Assembly (NCBI RefSeq): GCF_025144335.1 | Contig: NZ_CP083539.1 | Coordinates: 2,977,501-3,041,500, forward strand | Origin: Jannaschia sp. W003 | Lineage (GTDB): Bacteria; Pseudomonadota; Alphaproteobacteria; Rhodobacterales; Rhodobacteraceae | Length of the DNA: 64,000 bases | Direction of reading: 5' to 3' | Shown here: piece by piece, positions 19,666 through 30,030 of the stretch | How the letters are laid out: every line of letters begins with the position of its first letter | Numbering within the stretch: the first letter of the stretch is position 1 | Notes under the pieces: model-generated | Seen by the model: only the letters and a program-made list of their open reading frames with translations | What the model was told of the DNA's origin: nothing | Databases searched by the model: none | Translations under genes and position numbers: made by a program

Positions 19666-19694
19666 CAAATCTGCCCCTGCCCCGCCCGTGTCAA
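19666..19694 (-). promoter_or_regulatory. crcB: Possible crcB promoter
   Basis: Perfect TTGACA at 19694-19689 and GATTTG at 19671-19666, spaced 17 bp. The predicted start of transcription is at or next to the crcB ATG (19658), which would make a leaderless mRNA. The -10 match is weak. Confidence 0.35.
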
Positions 19695-19777
19695 CCGGGG
19701 GGCGGGCGCCGGCCCCGCCCGCGCGCCCGGCGTCCCGGCATCGGCCCGCCCCCCCCCCGGACCGGCGCCCCGGCGTA

Positions 19778-19810
19778 TGCACGGGGGGTGTACGGGGGGT
19801 GCACGGGGGG
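19778..19810. repeat. Three 11-bp tandem repeats upstream of crcB
   Basis: TGCACGGGGGG, TGTACGGGGGG and TGCACGGGGGG in a row. The period equals one DNA helical turn. Part of a GC-rich 232-bp gap (19659-19890) between rarA and crcB. Confidence 0.6.
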
Positions 19811-19842
19811 CACCCCCCTCCCCGGCCCGTCCCGGCGCGGCG

Positions 19843-19862
19843 GGGTTTCGCATGCGAAACCC
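19843..19862. promoter_or_regulatory. 20-bp perfect palindrome between rarA and crcB
   Basis: GGGTTTCGCATGCGAAACCC is fully symmetrical with no spacer. It lies 29 bp after the rarA stop. It could be a terminator stem, but no T-run follows; its AT-containing, zero-loop form fits a dimeric repressor site better. Confidence 0.45.
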
Positions 19863-19890
19863 GGCCGAGCCGGCGCAAGTGCCTGATCCG

Positions 19891-21219
19891 TCATCCCTTC
19901 CCGCGCTTCGCCCGCTGCTCCACGAACCAGTCCAGCCGCCGCCCCAGCTCCCGCTCGAAGCCCCGATCCACGGGAATGTAGTAGACGGGCCGCTTCATGC
20001 CCTCGGGAAAGTAGTTCTGCCCCGAGAAGCCTTCGGCCGCGTCGTGGTCGTAGGCGTAGCCGTCGCCGTAGCCCTCGTCCTTCATCAGCCGCGTGGGCGC
20101 GTTCAGGATGTGCTTGGGCGGCGGCTCGGAGCCGGTGGCGACCGCGCCCTTCAGCGCCGACTTGTAGGCGGCGTACCCGGCGTTCGACTTGGGCGCGAGC
20201 GCGAGGTAGACCACCGCGTTCGCGATCGCCAGCTCGCCCTCGGGGCTGCCCAGCCGCTCGAACGTCTCCCAGGCCTGCAGGCAGATGCCCTGCGCCTGCG
20301 GGTCCGCGAGCCCGATGTCCTCGACGGCCATCCGGGTCACGCGCCGCGCGAGGTAGCGCGGGTCCTCGCCGCCCCGGAGCATCCGGGCCAGCCAGTAGAG
20401 GGCCGCGTCCGGGTCCGAGCCGCGCACCGACTTGTGGAGCGCGGAGATGAGGTTGAAGTGCTGGTCGCCCGACTTGTCGTACTGCGCCGCCCGCCGCTGC
20501 AGCCGCTCGGCCAGCGCGGTGCGGTCGAGGGGATCGCGCTCGCGCCACGCGGCGACCTGCTCGACGAGGTTCAGGAGCGCGCGGCCGTCGCCGTCGGCCA
20601 TCTCCTGCAGCGCCTCGCGGGCCGGGCCGTCCAGCGGCAGGCGCCGGCCCATCGCCTTCTCGGCCCGCTGGCAGAGCAGCTCCATGTCGCGCAACGTGAG
20701 GCGGCGCAGGGTCAGCACCTGCACCCGGCTCATGAGCGCGGCGTTCAACTCGAACGAGGGGTTCTCCGTGGTGGCGCCCACCAGCGTGACGGTGCCGTCC
20801 TCGAGGTGCGGCAGGAAGCCGTCCTGCTGCGCCTTGTTGAAGCGGTGGATCTCGTCGACGAAGAGCAGCGTGCCGGCCCCGTTGGCGCGGCGGTTGCGCG
20901 CGGTCTCGAACACCTGCCGCAGCTCGGCCACGCCCGAGAAGATCGCCGAGATCTGCACGAAGTGCAGGCCCACGCGCTGCGCGAGCAGCCGCGCGATCGT
21001 GGTCTTGCCTACGCCCGGCGGCCCCCAGAACACCAGCGAGGGCAGGTGCCCGCGCAGCATCACGGTCAGCGCGCCGTCGGGGCCGAGCAGGTGCGACTGC
21101 CCCACCACCTCCTCGAGCGTGGCGGGCCTAAGGCGGTCCGCGAGGGGCGCGTCGGCGCCGGGCGCATCCCCGGTCTCGCCGGGGGACATCTTGTCGAACA
21201 GATCGGCCATTTCCACCAT
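19891..21219 (-). CDS. rarA: Replication-associated recombination protein A (RarA/MgsA)
   Basis: 442-aa AAA+ ATPase of the clamp-loader clade that acts at stalled replication forks. Domains in order: N-terminal LADRLRPATLEEVVGQSHLLG, Walker A GPPGVGKTT (66-74), Walker B/FVDEIHRFNKAQQD, sensor GATTENPSFELN, then the C-terminal tetramerisation part with HKSVRGSDPDAALYWLARML and YKSALKGAV. Two ATGs are possible, 21219 and 21210 (MADLFD). Neither has a clear ribosome site, and a perfect palindrome covers this region. Confidence 0.93.
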   Translation of the reverse strand: MVEMADLFDKMSPGETGDAPGADAPLADRLRPATLEEVVGQSHLLGPDGALTVMLRGHLPSLVFWGPPGVGKTTIARLLAQRVGLHFVQISAIFSGVAELRQVFETARNRRANGAGTLLFVDEIHRFNKAQQDGFLPHLEDGTVTLVGATTENPSFELNAALMSRVQVLTLRRLTLRDMELLCQRAEKAMGRRLPLDGPAREALQEMADGDGRALLNLVEQVAAWRERDPLDRTALAERLQRRAAQYDKSGDQHFNLISALHKSVRGSDPDAALYWLARMLRGGEDPRYLARRVTRMAVEDIGLADPQAQGICLQAWETFERLGSPEGELAIANAVVYLALAPKSNAGYAAYKSALKGAVATGSEPPPKHILNAPTRLMKDEGYGDGYAYDHDAAEGFSGQNYFPEGMKRPVYYIPVDRGFERELGRRLDWFVEQRAKRGKG

Positions 21220-21229
21220 ATATGGTGGA
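21212..21229. promoter_or_regulatory. rarA: 18-bp perfect palindrome over the rarA start codon
   Basis: TCCACCATATATGGTGGA, no spacer. It covers the first ATG of rarA. As RNA it could form a 7-bp hairpin with a UAUA loop that hides the initiation region; as DNA it could be an operator. It sits 53 bp after the luxI stop. Confidence 0.5.
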
Positions 21230-21282
21230 GGCGACGCCGCGGAAAGCCCGCAGCGCCGCCCCGCCCCGACGGCCCGGGCCGG

Positions 21283-21870
21283 TCAGTGCATCTTGGTCTG
21301 CATGGAGATGGTGACGCAGACGCTCTCGCCCCCGTCCATCGCCATCACCCGGCCCGCGGGGCGGCAGTCCAGCCCCACGCGCCGGGCGAGGCGCGGCGAG
21401 GCGGCGGGGATCAGCCCGATCACCTCGGAGGCGCCCAGCTCGCGCGCCGAGCGCACCATCTCGCCGATCAGCTGCATCTGCACGCGCATCCGCAGGTTCG
21501 CCGGCACGTCGTTGCACACGAAGACCCGGCTCGACTCCCAGATGTGCGGCGCGACCGGGGCCTCGCCGAACAGGAGGTCCTCGGGGATGTCGGGCAGCAG
21601 GCCCATCTGCGCGTCGCGGATCATGTAGCTGTAGATGCCGCAGCGGTGCACCGTGGGCGTGAGGCGCACGCCCGCGAGGATGCGGCCGAACTCGTGCACG
21701 GCCACCCACCGGCTGGCGGGGGTGTCGTACTGGTCGAACTCCATGCCGCCCGCCTCGGGCAGGGCCCAGCGGGCCTCCTGGATAAAGGTGCGGTGCCGCG
21801 CGCGCAGCAGATCCGCGAAGAGCGAGCCGTGGCTGTGAAGGTTGTCGAACGAGAGCGTGGTCGTCTGCAT
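21283..21870 (-). CDS. luxI: Acyl-homoserine-lactone synthase, LuxI family
   Basis: 195-aa autoinducer synthase joining an acyl-ACP chain to S-adenosylmethionine. The LuxI invariant positions are present: Arg25 and Phe29 (RHRTF), Trp35, Asp46 and Asp49 (EFDQYD), Arg69 (GVRLTP), Glu112 and Arg115 (WESSRVFV). Length fits. It follows luxR by 69 bp on the same strand, so the two probably share a transcript or luxI has its own LuxR-driven promoter; no clear lux box was seen in the gap. The acyl chain cannot be predicted. Confidence 0.93.
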   Translation of the reverse strand: MQTTTLSFDNLHSHGSLFADLLRARHRTFIQEARWALPEAGGMEFDQYDTPASRWVAVHEFGRILAGVRLTPTVHRCGIYSYMIRDAQMGLLPDIPEDLLFGEAPVAPHIWESSRVFVCNDVPANLRMRVQMQLIGEMVRSARELGASEVIGLIPAASPRLARRVGLDCRPAGRVMAMDGGESVCVTISMQTKMH

Positions 21871-21939
21871 GGCAATATCCTCTCTTGCCTGGTGATCTGG
21901 TGAGCACCCGGAGCCGGTCCGTCTCGCGATGGAAGGAGG

Positions 21940-22536
21940 TCAGAGGAGCCTGTATTCCCTCGCCGTCCTCAGGGCCTCGTCCGAGGTCCGGGTTCCGAGC
22001 CGGGCGCGGGCGTCGGCGAGCCGAGCCTCGAACGCCTCGGGATCCATGCCGCGCGGGCCGCCCTGCTCGCCCAGGAGGCGCAGCGCCTCGAGCGCGCCGG
22101 GGGGCAGCGCGGGAGGCACCTCCACGGTCTCGTGGAGCGCGCGCGCGAGGTGCCCGATCTCGTCCAGCTCCTCGGCGGTGTGCTCGCGGTCGGACCGCGC
22201 CGTGCCGAGCACGGAGCGCGCGGTGACGCGCCCGACGGCGGCGACCGCGCCGAAGACCAGCCCGTGCGCCTGCGCCTCGGCGAAGATGCCGAAGGGGTCG
22301 GGCAGGCCGATCTCGGACCAGCGGATCACGCCGGTGTTGCCGACGCCCCAGAACACGATCGGGTCGCGCCGCGCGTAGCCGCGCGCGGCGTAGCGGTCCA
22401 TCCAGGCCTGCGGGTAGGTGCTGCGAAGGTAGAGCGGCGTGCCGAAGCGGATGCGCAGGCCCGCGGTGTATCCGGCCGGCGCGAGCGCATGGAGCTCGGC
22501 GAGCAGTCGGTCCATCTGCTGGCGGTTCTCGGACAT
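21940..22536 (-). CDS. luxR: LuxR-family autoinducer-binding protein with shortened HTH
   Basis: 198 aa. The autoinducer-binding domain (about 15-135) keeps the residues that contact AHL in TraR/LasR-type proteins: Trp45, Tyr49, Asp58-Pro59, Trp73 and Gly96. The C-terminal part (144-198) still aligns with a LuxR HTH at both ends (LPPGALEALRLL and ARLGTRTSDEALRTAREYRLL), but about six residues of the scaffold helix are missing and the usual Glu of the TxxE motif is Ala. DNA binding is therefore doubtful. It is encoded just upstream of luxI, its probable partner. Confidence 0.88.
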   Translation of the reverse strand: MSENRQQMDRLLAELHALAPAGYTAGLRIRFGTPLYLRSTYPQAWMDRYAARGYARRDPIVFWGVGNTGVIRWSEIGLPDPFGIFAEAQAHGLVFGAVAAVGRVTARSVLGTARSDREHTAEELDEIGHLARALHETVEVPPALPPGALEALRLLGEQGGPRGMDPEAFEARLADARARLGTRTSDEALRTAREYRLL

Positions 22537-22595
22537 GCGGTCTCGGCCTGCTCGGGCGATGGGATCGGCGCGGTCGGATCAACTCTGCGTTGCGC

Positions 22596-22625
22596 CGAAT
22601 ACACCGGGGACTGGTTAACAGTTAA
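22596..22625 (-). promoter_or_regulatory. luxR: Possible luxR promoter within a TTAAC-A-GTTAA palindrome
   Basis: Minus strand: TTAACT at 22625-22620, 18-bp spacer, TATTCG at 22601-22596. The -35 side lies in the inverted repeat TTAAC-A-GTTAA (22615-22625), the only AT-rich spot in the gap between rplQ and luxR. Confidence 0.3.
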
Positions 22626-22715
22626 TGAACGGGCGGCGCTTCGGGTCCAACCCCTTGTCGATCATGCAGGTTTGCACCGGGGTTTGCGCCCGTGCCTGCG
22701 CCGGTGCGGAACGCG

Positions 22716-22743
22716 AAAGGCCCCGCCGGGATCGGCGGGGCCT
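22716..22743 (-). terminator. Terminator after rplQ
   Basis: Minus strand: AGGCCCCGCC, 6-nt loop GATCCC, GGCGGGGCCT, then TTTCG. It ends the alpha-operon transcript 30 bp after the rplQ stop. A 24-bp core identical to it recurs after yoeB. Confidence 0.75.
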
Positions 22744-22772
22744 CGCGGTGGCGTGGATCGGGTGCGGACGGA

Positions 22773-23195
22773 TCAGTCCTCGAGGACGGCGTCCTCGGCC
22801 TCGAGGCGGGCCCGGTCGCCGGCGCCCTTGGCGTCGACGTCGCGGTCCACGAACTCGATGATCGCCATGGGGGCCATGTCGCCGTAGCGGAAGCCGGCCT
22901 TCAGGACGCGCACGTAGCCGCCCTGGCGGTCCGCGTAGCGGGGCCCGAGCACGTCCATCAGCTTGGCGACGGCGGCGTCGTCGTGAAGGCGCGAGGCCAG
23001 CAGGCGGCGGGCGTGGACGTCGCCGCGGCGGGCGAGCGTGATCATCTTCTCGACGATCGGACGCAGCTCCTTGGCCTTGGGCAGCGTGGTCTTGATCTGT
23101 TCGTGCACGATGAGCGAGCCGGCCATGTTCTTGAACATGGACTTGCGGTGCTCGTGGGTGCGGTTGAGGCGGCGGTATCCGCGGGCGTGGCGCAT
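22773..23195 (-). CDS. rplQ: 50S ribosomal protein L17
   Basis: 140 aa. The N-terminal block [20 protein letters not shown] and the [22 protein letters not shown] block identify bacterial L17. The C-terminal acidic tail ([15 protein letters not shown]) is typical of alphaproteobacterial L17. It follows rpoA by 132 bp, the usual last gene of the alpha operon, and ends at a strong terminator. Confidence 0.98.
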   Translation of the reverse strand: MRHARGYRRLNRTHEHRKSMFKNMAGSLIVHEQIKTTLPKAKELRPIVEKMITLARRGDVHARRLLASRLHDDAAVAKLMDVLGPRYADRQGGYVRVLKAGFRYGDMAPMAIIEFVDRDVDAKGAGDRARLEAEDAVLED

Positions 23196-23327
23196 GGGGG
23201 TTCTCCGTCTTGTGCTTTGTCCGGGGTCCCCTGCGTGGCGGGACCCTCACCTTGGGGCGTCATGCCCGGTCGTTCCCCGCCATCGCGGGCATTGGCCGCG
23301 CCCCCCGCAGGGGGGGGGCGCAGGAGC

Positions 23328-24344
23328 TCAGAAGTTGTCCTCGAACTTCTTGGCCAGGTCCTCGATGTTGTCGGGCGGCCAGTCGACGATGTCCATGCCG
23401 AGGTGCAGGCCCATGCCCGAGAGCACTTCCTTGATCTCGTTCAGGGACTTGCGGCCGAAGTTCGGCGTGCGCAGCATCTCGGCCTCGGTCTTCTGGATGA
23501 GGTCGCCGATGTAGACGATGTTGTCGTTCTTCAGGCAGTTGGCCGAACGCACCGACAGCTCCAGCTCGTCCACCTTCTTGAGGAGGAGCGGGTTGAACTC
23601 GAGGTCGTCGGCATCATCCCCGGAGCGGGCGGCCTCGGGCTCGTCGAAGTTCACGAACACCTGCAGCTGGTCCTGGAGGATGCGCGCGGCATAGGCCACG
23701 GCGTCGTCCGGGCTCACCGAGCCGTCGGTCTCCACCTTCATGGTCAGCTTGTCGTAGTCCAGCACCTGGCCCTCGCGGGTGGGCTGCACCTCGTAGGAGA
23801 CCTTCTTGACCGGCGAGTAGATCGCGTCGATCGGGATCAGGCCGATGGGCGCGTCCTCGGGCTTGTTCTTGTCGGCGGCGACGTAGCCTTTGCCGATCGA
23901 GACGGTCAGCTCCATGTAGAGGTCGGCGCCGTCGTCGAGGTGGCAGATCACGTGGTCGCGGTTGAGCACCTCGATGCCCGACGACTCCGAGATGTCGCCG
24001 GCGGTGACGACCATCGGGCCCTTGGCCTGGACGGTGAGGCGCTTGGGCCCCTCCACTTCCATCTTCAGGGCCACGCCCTTGAGGTTAAGCACGATGTCGG
24101 TGACGTCCTCGCGCACGCCCGAGACGGACGAGAACTCGTGGAGCACGTTGTCGATCTGCACGGAGGTGATCGCGGCGCCCTGGAGCGACGAGAGCAGCAC
24201 GCGGCGCAGGGCGTTGCCGAGGGTGAGGCCGAAGCCGCGCTCGAGGGGCTCGGCCACGACGGTGGCCTGGCGGGCCGGGTTGTTGCCGGGGCGGACGTCA
24301 AGCTGCGTCGGCTTGATCAGTTCCTGCCAATTCTTGTGGATCAT
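23328..24344 (-). CDS. rpoA: DNA-directed RNA polymerase subunit alpha
   Basis: 338 aa. Starts [17 protein letters not shown], the standard alphaproteobacterial start; in-frame codons further upstream are not used. The N-terminal dimerisation domain has [17 protein letters not shown]; the C-terminal DNA- and activator-binding domain (about 250-338) has [16 protein letters not shown] and [16 protein letters not shown]. Alpha assembles the polymerase core and contacts UP elements. Between rpsK and rplQ as usual. Confidence 0.98.
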   Translation of the reverse strand: MIHKNWQELIKPTQLDVRPGNNPARQATVVAEPLERGFGLTLGNALRRVLLSSLQGAAITSVQIDNVLHEFSSVSGVREDVTDIVLNLKGVALKMEVEGPKRLTVQAKGPMVVTAGDISESSGIEVLNRDHVICHLDDGADLYMELTVSIGKGYVAADKNKPEDAPIGLIPIDAIYSPVKKVSYEVQPTREGQVLDYDKLTMKVETDGSVSPDDAVAYAARILQDQLQVFVNFDEPEAARSGDDADDLEFNPLLLKKVDELELSVRSANCLKNDNIVYIGDLIQKTEAEMLRTPNFGRKSLNEIKEVLSGMGLHLGMDIVDWPPDNIEDLAKKFEDNF

Positions 24345-24459
24345 GCCCTGTCCCTCCATTCCTGTTCCGTGCGGGGCGGCGCGCGGAACGCTCGAGGTAG
24401 TGTCAAACGGCGGCACGGGGCCGCACGGTGGCGGCCCCGGTTCGGTCGTGGGTGGCGGA

Positions 24460-24855
24460 TCAGACCCGGCGACGCTTGGGCGGGCGGACGCCGTTGTGCG
24501 CGATCGGGGTCACGTCGCGGATCGCGGAGATCTGCAGGCCGAGGGCGGCGAGGGCGCGCAGGGCGCTCTCGCGGCCCGAGCCGGGGCCCTGGACCTCGAC
24601 CTCGACCGACTTCATGCCGTGCTCCTGGGCCTTCTTGCCGGCGTCCTCGGCGGCCATCTGGGCGGCGTAGGGCGTCGACTTGCGCGAGCCCTTGAAGCCC
24701 ATCGTGCCGGCGGAGGACCACGCGATCGCGTTGCCCTGGACGTCGGAGATCAGGATCTTGGTGTTGTTGAACGACGAGTTCACATGCGCCACCCCGGTGG
24801 CGATGTTCTTGCGTTCCTTGCGCTTGGGCGCGCCGCGGCGGGTGTCACGAGCCAT
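24460..24855 (-). CDS. rpsK: 30S ribosomal protein S11
   Basis: 131 aa. The blocks [30 protein letters not shown] and the C-terminal [10 protein letters not shown] are diagnostic of S11, which lines the mRNA exit on the 30S platform. Followed by rpoA after 115 bp and preceded by rpsM after 9 bp. Confidence 0.98.
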   Translation of the reverse strand: MARDTRRGAPKRKERKNIATGVAHVNSSFNNTKILISDVQGNAIAWSSAGTMGFKGSRKSTPYAAQMAAEDAGKKAQEHGMKSVEVEVQGPGSGRESALRALAALGLQISAIRDVTPIAHNGVRPPKRRRV

Positions 24856-24864
24856 GATGCGTCC

Positions 24865-25233
24865 TTACTTCTTCTTGCCGGCGATGGCCTTGGCAGGCCC
24901 TTTGCGCGTGCGCGCGTTGGTGTGCGTGCGCTGGCCGCGCACCGGAAGGTTCCGGCGATGGCGCAGGCCGCGGTAGCAACCGAGGTCCATCAGGCGCTTG
25001 ATGTTCATCTGCGTCTCGCGGCGCAGGTCGCCCTCGACCTGGAAGTTCGCGTCGATGTGCTCGCGGATCTGCAGGACCTCCTGGTCCGACAGCTCGTTGA
25101 CGCGGCGGGTCTGGTCGACGCCCACGGCCTCGCAGATCTGCTTGGCCGAGGAGGGGCCGATGCCCGTGATATAGGTGAGCGCGACGGGAACGCGTTTACC
25201 CGTCGGGATGTTGACGCCAGCGATACGTGCCAA
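24865..25233 (-). CDS. rpsM: 30S ribosomal protein S13
   Basis: 122 aa using the TTG start at 25233, which gives the conserved N-terminus (M)[14 protein letters not shown] and the usual length. Codons upstream to 25284 ([10 protein letters not shown]) stay open but do not belong to the family. S13 sits in the 30S head and bridges to the 50[27 protein letters not shown] is the conserved C-terminal block. A TTG start is unusual for such a highly expressed gene. Confidence 0.96.
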   Translation of the reverse strand: MARIAGVNIPTGKRVPVALTYITGIGPSSAKQICEAVGVDQTRRVNELSDQEVLQIREHIDANFQVEGDLRRETQMNIKRLMDLGCYRGLRHRRNLPVRGQRTHTNARTRKGPAKAIAGKKK

Positions 25234-25310
25234 GAGTGTCCGTCCTGTTCGTTGCGGGCCCGTGATGCCAGGCCCTTTTTTCACAACCGCGCCCGCGCGG
25301 GGGCGGGGGC

Positions 25311-25346
25311 GAAAAGAGATCGGCCGGGAACCTCGCGATTCCCGGC
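25311..25346 (-). terminator. Hairpin between adk and rpsM
   Basis: Minus strand: GCCGGGAA, 8-nt loop, TTCCCGGC, then CGATCTCTTTTCG. It lies between the adk stop (25400) and the rpsM start (25233). A TTGACC box (25383-25378) with ATAGGT 16 bp on could start a new transcript just before it, in which case the hairpin would act as a leader attenuator for rpsM-rpsK-rpoA-rplQ. Confidence 0.5.
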
Positions 25347-25399
25347 GGTGGGGTCACCTATGAGGCTTTCCGTGGAGGGTCAAGGCCCCCCGGGGGCTG

Positions 25400-26052
25400 T
25401 CAAGACTTGTCTTCCAGCACGCCCGCGATAGCCTGCGCGACCGCGTCGATCTCGCCCAGCCCGTCCACCGTCCGCAGGCTGCCCTTGCAGTGGTAGTAGC
25501 CGATCAGCGGCGAGGTCTTCTTGTAGTATTCCATGAGCCGCGTGGTCAGCGCCTCTGCGGTGTCGTCGGCCCGACGCTTGAACTCGGTGCCGCCGCAGTT
25601 CGAGCAGCGCCCGTCCGCGGGGATCGGGCGCGTCACGTCGTTGTAGACCTCGCCGCAGCTGCCGCAGGTCGAGCGGGCCACGATGCGCTCCACGAGGGCG
25701 CGGTCGTCGACGCGCATCTCCACGGCCGCGTCCAGCCCCACGCCGTGGCGATCGAGTAGGTCGCCCAGGGCGTCGGCCTGGGCGAGCGTGCGCGGGAAGC
25801 CGTCGAAGATGAAGCCGCCGCCCTGCCCGGCCTCGCCGGCGAGCTGCTCCTCGATCAGGCCGATCACGATCTCGTCGGTCACCAACTCGCCCGCGTCCAT
25901 GATCGCGGCCACGCGCGCGCCCATCTCGGTGCCCGAGGTGCGGGCCGCCCGGAGCATGTCGCCGGTGGAGAGCTGCGTCATCCCCCGCTCGTCCACCAGG
26001 CGGCGCGCCTGCGTTCCCTTACCCGCGCCGGGCGGTCCAAGCAGAATGATGT

Positions 26053-26056
<4 letters not shown>
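25400..26056 (-). CDS. adk: Adenylate kinase
   Basis: 218-aa long-form kinase converting ATP plus AMP to 2 ADP. P-loop [11 protein letters not shown] at 7-17, DGFPRT in the NMP region. The LID domain carries a four-Cys zinc site, CGSC...CSNC, with [12 protein letters not shown] between; many Gram-negative kinases have lost it, but it is frequent in alphaproteobacteria. Translationally coupled to secY through a 4-bp overlap. Confidence 0.97.
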
Positions 26057-27414
<1,358 letters not shown>

Positions 27415-27536
27415 GGATGGCCCCCTCTGATGTGCGCGCGCCGCCCGGAAGGACCCGGACGGCGCGCGGAAAACCCGGGTTTAGGTATGCGGCGCGCGGG
27501 CGCGCCACAACCGCAAACGGCGCGAGCCGCCTCGGC

Positions 27537-28025
27537 TCATTCGGCGGTCGCCGCCTCGGCGCGCTCGGGCGCGGTGACGGTGAGCGAGCCGCCGGCCCCC
27601 TCGACCGCCTCGCGGGCGCCCTTGGAGGCCCCGGTGACGGTGATCGTGGCGGCGCCGGTCAGCGCGCCCTTGCCCAGCACGCGGATGCCGTCGAGCTTGC
27701 GGCGCACGAGGCCCGAGGCCACGAGTGCGTCTTCGGTGACGTTGGCCGCGTCCAGCTTGCCGGCATCGATGAACTCCTGGATCTTGCCCAGGTTGACCAC
27801 GGCGTAGGCCTTGCGGTTCGGCTTGTTGAAGCCGCGCTTGGGCAGGCGCTGGTAGAGCGGCATCTGGCCACCCTCGTAGCCCTTGATGGCGACGCCGGAG
27901 CGGGACTTCTGGCCCTTGATGCCGCGCCCGCCGGTCTTGCCGAGGCCGGAGCCGGGGCCGCGGCCGCGGCGCTTGGGGGCGTGGGTGGCGCCGGGATTGT
28001 CGCGCAGGTCGTTGAGACGGATCAT
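27537..28025 (-). CDS. rplO: 50S ribosomal protein L15
   Basis: 162 aa. [44 protein letters not shown] at the N-terminus is the L15 signature; the frame is open for another 580 codons upstream but only through the kinase gene. In the standard order L15 follows rpmD directly; here the kinase and VWA genes stand between, so rplO must have a promoter in 28026-28181 or depend on read-through. Confidence 0.97.
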   Translation of the reverse strand: MIRLNDLRDNPGATHAPKRRGRGPGSGLGKTGGRGIKGQKSRSGVAIKGYEGGQMPLYQRLPKRGFNKPNRKAYAVVNLGKIQEFIDAGKLDAANVTEDALVASGLVRRKLDGIRVLGKGALTGAATITVTGASKGAREAVEGAGGSLTVTAPERAEAATAE

Positions 28026-28181
28026 GTTCGCTTCTCCTGTGGCCGGACGCGGTCCCCGAAGCGAATGGACCGGACGCGGCATGGGTGTGGTGCGCCCCCC
28101 GACGGGGGACCGCGCGGCCCTACACGCGCCGCGCGCCCCGTGCAAGGTTGATCCCCGCGCCGCCCCGCGCGAACGTGGCCC

Positions 28182-28862
28182 ATGCGCCGCCTCGTCCTCG
28201 CCGCCCTCGCCGCCGCCCTGCCCGCGCGGGCGCAGGACTGCGCGACGGATGCGATGGTGGTGTTCGACGGCTCCGCCTCGATGGGCGAGATCACCATGGA
28301 GACGGGGGCGAACACGCGCATCAAGGAGGCGCGGCGCGCCATGGCCGAGGTCATGGCCGACGTGGAGCGGGTGCGCCGCATCGGCCTGTTCGTCTACGGC
28401 CCCGGCGGCGCGGACAGCTGCGGCGGCGTGAGCCTGCGCTTCGCCCCCCTGCCCCGCGCCGCGGCGCGCATGGGCGCGGAGCTGGAGGCGCTGGTCCCCG
28501 CCGGGCTGACGCCGCTCGCGGCGGCCGTGGAGGCGGCGGCCGAGGCGATGGACCACCGCCGCGCGCCGGCCATCGTGGTGCTGGTGACCGACGGCAACGA
28601 GACCTGTGGCGGGCGCCCCTGCGCGCTCGCGGACCGGCTGGCCGCCGAGGCGGCGGACCTCACGGTCCACGTGATCGGCTTCCGCGCGGCGCGCGACTTC
28701 TTCGCCTGGGACAACCCCGACCAGCAGCGCTACGCGGGCGACACGGTGGCGAAGTGCCTGTCGGACCGGACGGGCGGGCTGTTCGTCGGCGCCGAGACGG
28801 TGGAAGAGCTCTCGGACGCCCTGCGCCGCACCCTCGGCTGCCTCGTGATCGGGCGCCTCTAG
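28182..28862 (+). CDS. Secreted von Willebrand factor A-domain protein
   Basis: 226 aa with a signal peptide of 17 residues (ends PARA), so it is exported to the periplasm or outside. The VWA fold (about 22-210) has an intact metal-ion-dependent adhesion site, DGSAS at 29-33, a later LTPLAAAV Thr and VLVTDGNET Asp. It has several cysteines ([22 protein letters not shown]), which suggests disulfides. It reads against the ribosomal-protein genes around it and ends 4 bp inside the convergent kinase gene. Ligand unknown. Confidence 0.85.
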   Translation: MRRLVLAALAAALPARAQDCATDAMVVFDGSASMGEITMETGANTRIKEARRAMAEVMADVERVRRIGLFVYGPGGADSCGGVSLRFAPLPRAAARMGAELEALVPAGLTPLAAAVEAAAEAMDHRRAPAIVVLVTDGNETCGGRPCALADRLAAEAADLTVHVIGFRAARDFFAWDNPDQQRYAGDTVAKCLSDRTGGLFVGAETVEELSDALRRTLGCLVIGRL

Positions 28863-29953
28863 GCGGCGGGCAGCACCACGGCGAGCGTGGTGCCCCCGGA
28901 GCCGGTGCGCATCTCGACCTTGGTGCCCAGCTCCATCGCGGTCGCCTCGATCACCGTCATTCCGAGGCCCGTGGTCCGCGCTTCGTCGCCCATGCCCGCG
29001 CCGTCGTCCTCGACCGCGAGGGTCCAGCGGCCGGCGGGCATGGGGCGCAGGCTCACGGTGATGCGGCCGCCGCCGTCCCGGAAGGCGTGCTTGAAGGCGT
29101 TGCTCACCGCCTCGTTCACGAACGCGCCGACGGAGCCCGCCACGCGCGACGGCACCGGAAGCCTGCGCCCCGGCAGCGCGGGCGCGACGGCGATGCCCGG
29201 CGGGGCGACGCGGGCGAGGTGCTCGGTGAATCGGCGGAGATAGGCGTCGAGGTCGATGTTGCCCTCGCCGCCCGAGCGGTAGAGCTCCTCGTGCACCATC
29301 GACACGGCGGCGATGCGCTGCTCGACCTCCGACAGCGCGAAGCGGGTCGGGTTGCCCTTGGGCAGCGTGCGGGCCTTGAGGCGCGTGTAGGCGCCCACCG
29401 TGGCGAGCGAGTTCTTGACCCGGTGATCGACCTCGGCCCGCAGCGTGTCCGCCAGCTTGAGCTGCCGCCGCAGGTCGAGCTGCGCCATGACGTGACGGGC
29501 GAGCACCCGCAGCGCCTCGCGCTGGTGGTCCGACAGGCGGCGCGGCTCCACGTCGAGCACGCAGAGCGTGCCGATCGCGACGCCGTCCGCGGTGCGCAGC
29601 GGGGCACCGGCGTAGAAGCGCACCATCGGCCCCTCGTGGACCAGCGGGTTGTCCCGCGTGCGCGGATCGGCGGCGAGGTCGGGGATCTCCACCACGCCGT
29701 CGGCGGTGATCGCGTGCTGGCAGAACGAGTCGCCCGCCGGCATCTCGCGGAAGCCCGCGCCGATCTCGGCCACGAACCACTGCCGGTCGGTGTCGAGCAG
29801 CGTGACGAGCGCGACGGGCGTCTCGCAGATCGCGCCGGCGAGCCGGGCGATGTCGTCGAACTCCTTCTCGCGCGGGGCGTCCATCATCTCGTAGCGCTGG
29901 ATCGCGAGCGAGCGGCGTTCGGCGAGGGATGGGGAGAGGGTGTCGGCCGTCAT
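28859..29953 (-). CDS. GAF-domain sensor histidine kinase, HWE/HisKA_2 class
   Basis: 364 aa, no membrane segment, so cytoplasmic. An N-terminal GAF domain (about 20-160) has [16 protein letters not shown] and [22 protein letters not shown], the form found in many bacterial GAF sensors. The phospho-acceptor block [16 protein letters not shown] (His177) is HisKA_2/HWE rather than classical HisKA. ATP-binding motifs [20 protein letters not shown] and TGLGMTVI follow. No response regulator gene is adjacent. In alphaproteobacteria such kinases often feed the PhyR/EcfG general stress system, but that is inference. Confidence 0.87.
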   Translation of the reverse strand: MTADTLSPSLAERRSLAIQRYEMMDAPREKEFDDIARLAGAICETPVALVTLLDTDRQWFVAEIGAGFREMPAGDSFCQHAITADGVVEIPDLAADPRTRDNPLVHEGPMVRFYAGAPLRTADGVAIGTLCVLDVEPRRLSDHQREALRVLARHVMAQLDLRRQLKLADTLRAEVDHRVKNSLATVGAYTRLKARTLPKGNPTRFALSEVEQRIAAVSMVHEELYRSGGEGNIDLDAYLRRFTEHLARVAPPGIAVAPALPGRRLPVPSRVAGSVGAFVNEAVSNAFKHAFRDGGGRITVSLRPMPAGRWTLAVEDDGAGMGDEARTTGLGMTVIEATAMELGTKVEMRTGSGGTTLAVVLPAA

Positions 29954-30030
29954 GGTGCCCCGAAGCCCACCGATCGGGGCCGTTGTCGAGTGATATCGGA
30001 TGACCGCGCGCGCCATGCCCCCGAACGAGC

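Noticed and set aside
19659..19777. crcB-type fluoride riboswitch upstream of crcB
   Set aside because: The region is GC-rich but I could not find the conserved pseudoknot pattern with its GATGG and ACCGCC-like segments.
18067..21903. A 1278-codon plus-strand open frame antisense to rluA, crcB, rarA and luxI
   Set aside because: Composition is Arg/Ala/His-rich, with no domain; it mirrors the codon bias of the real minus-strand genes.
21871..21939. lux box upstream of luxI
   Set aside because: I looked for a ~20-bp imperfect inverted repeat of the lux-box kind in the 69-bp luxR-luxI gap and found none convincing.
25234..25284. Longer rpsM with an in-frame start at 25284
   Set aside because: The extra residues [16 protein letters not shown] do not belong to S13; TTG 25233 gives the conserved N-terminus and the usual 122 residues.
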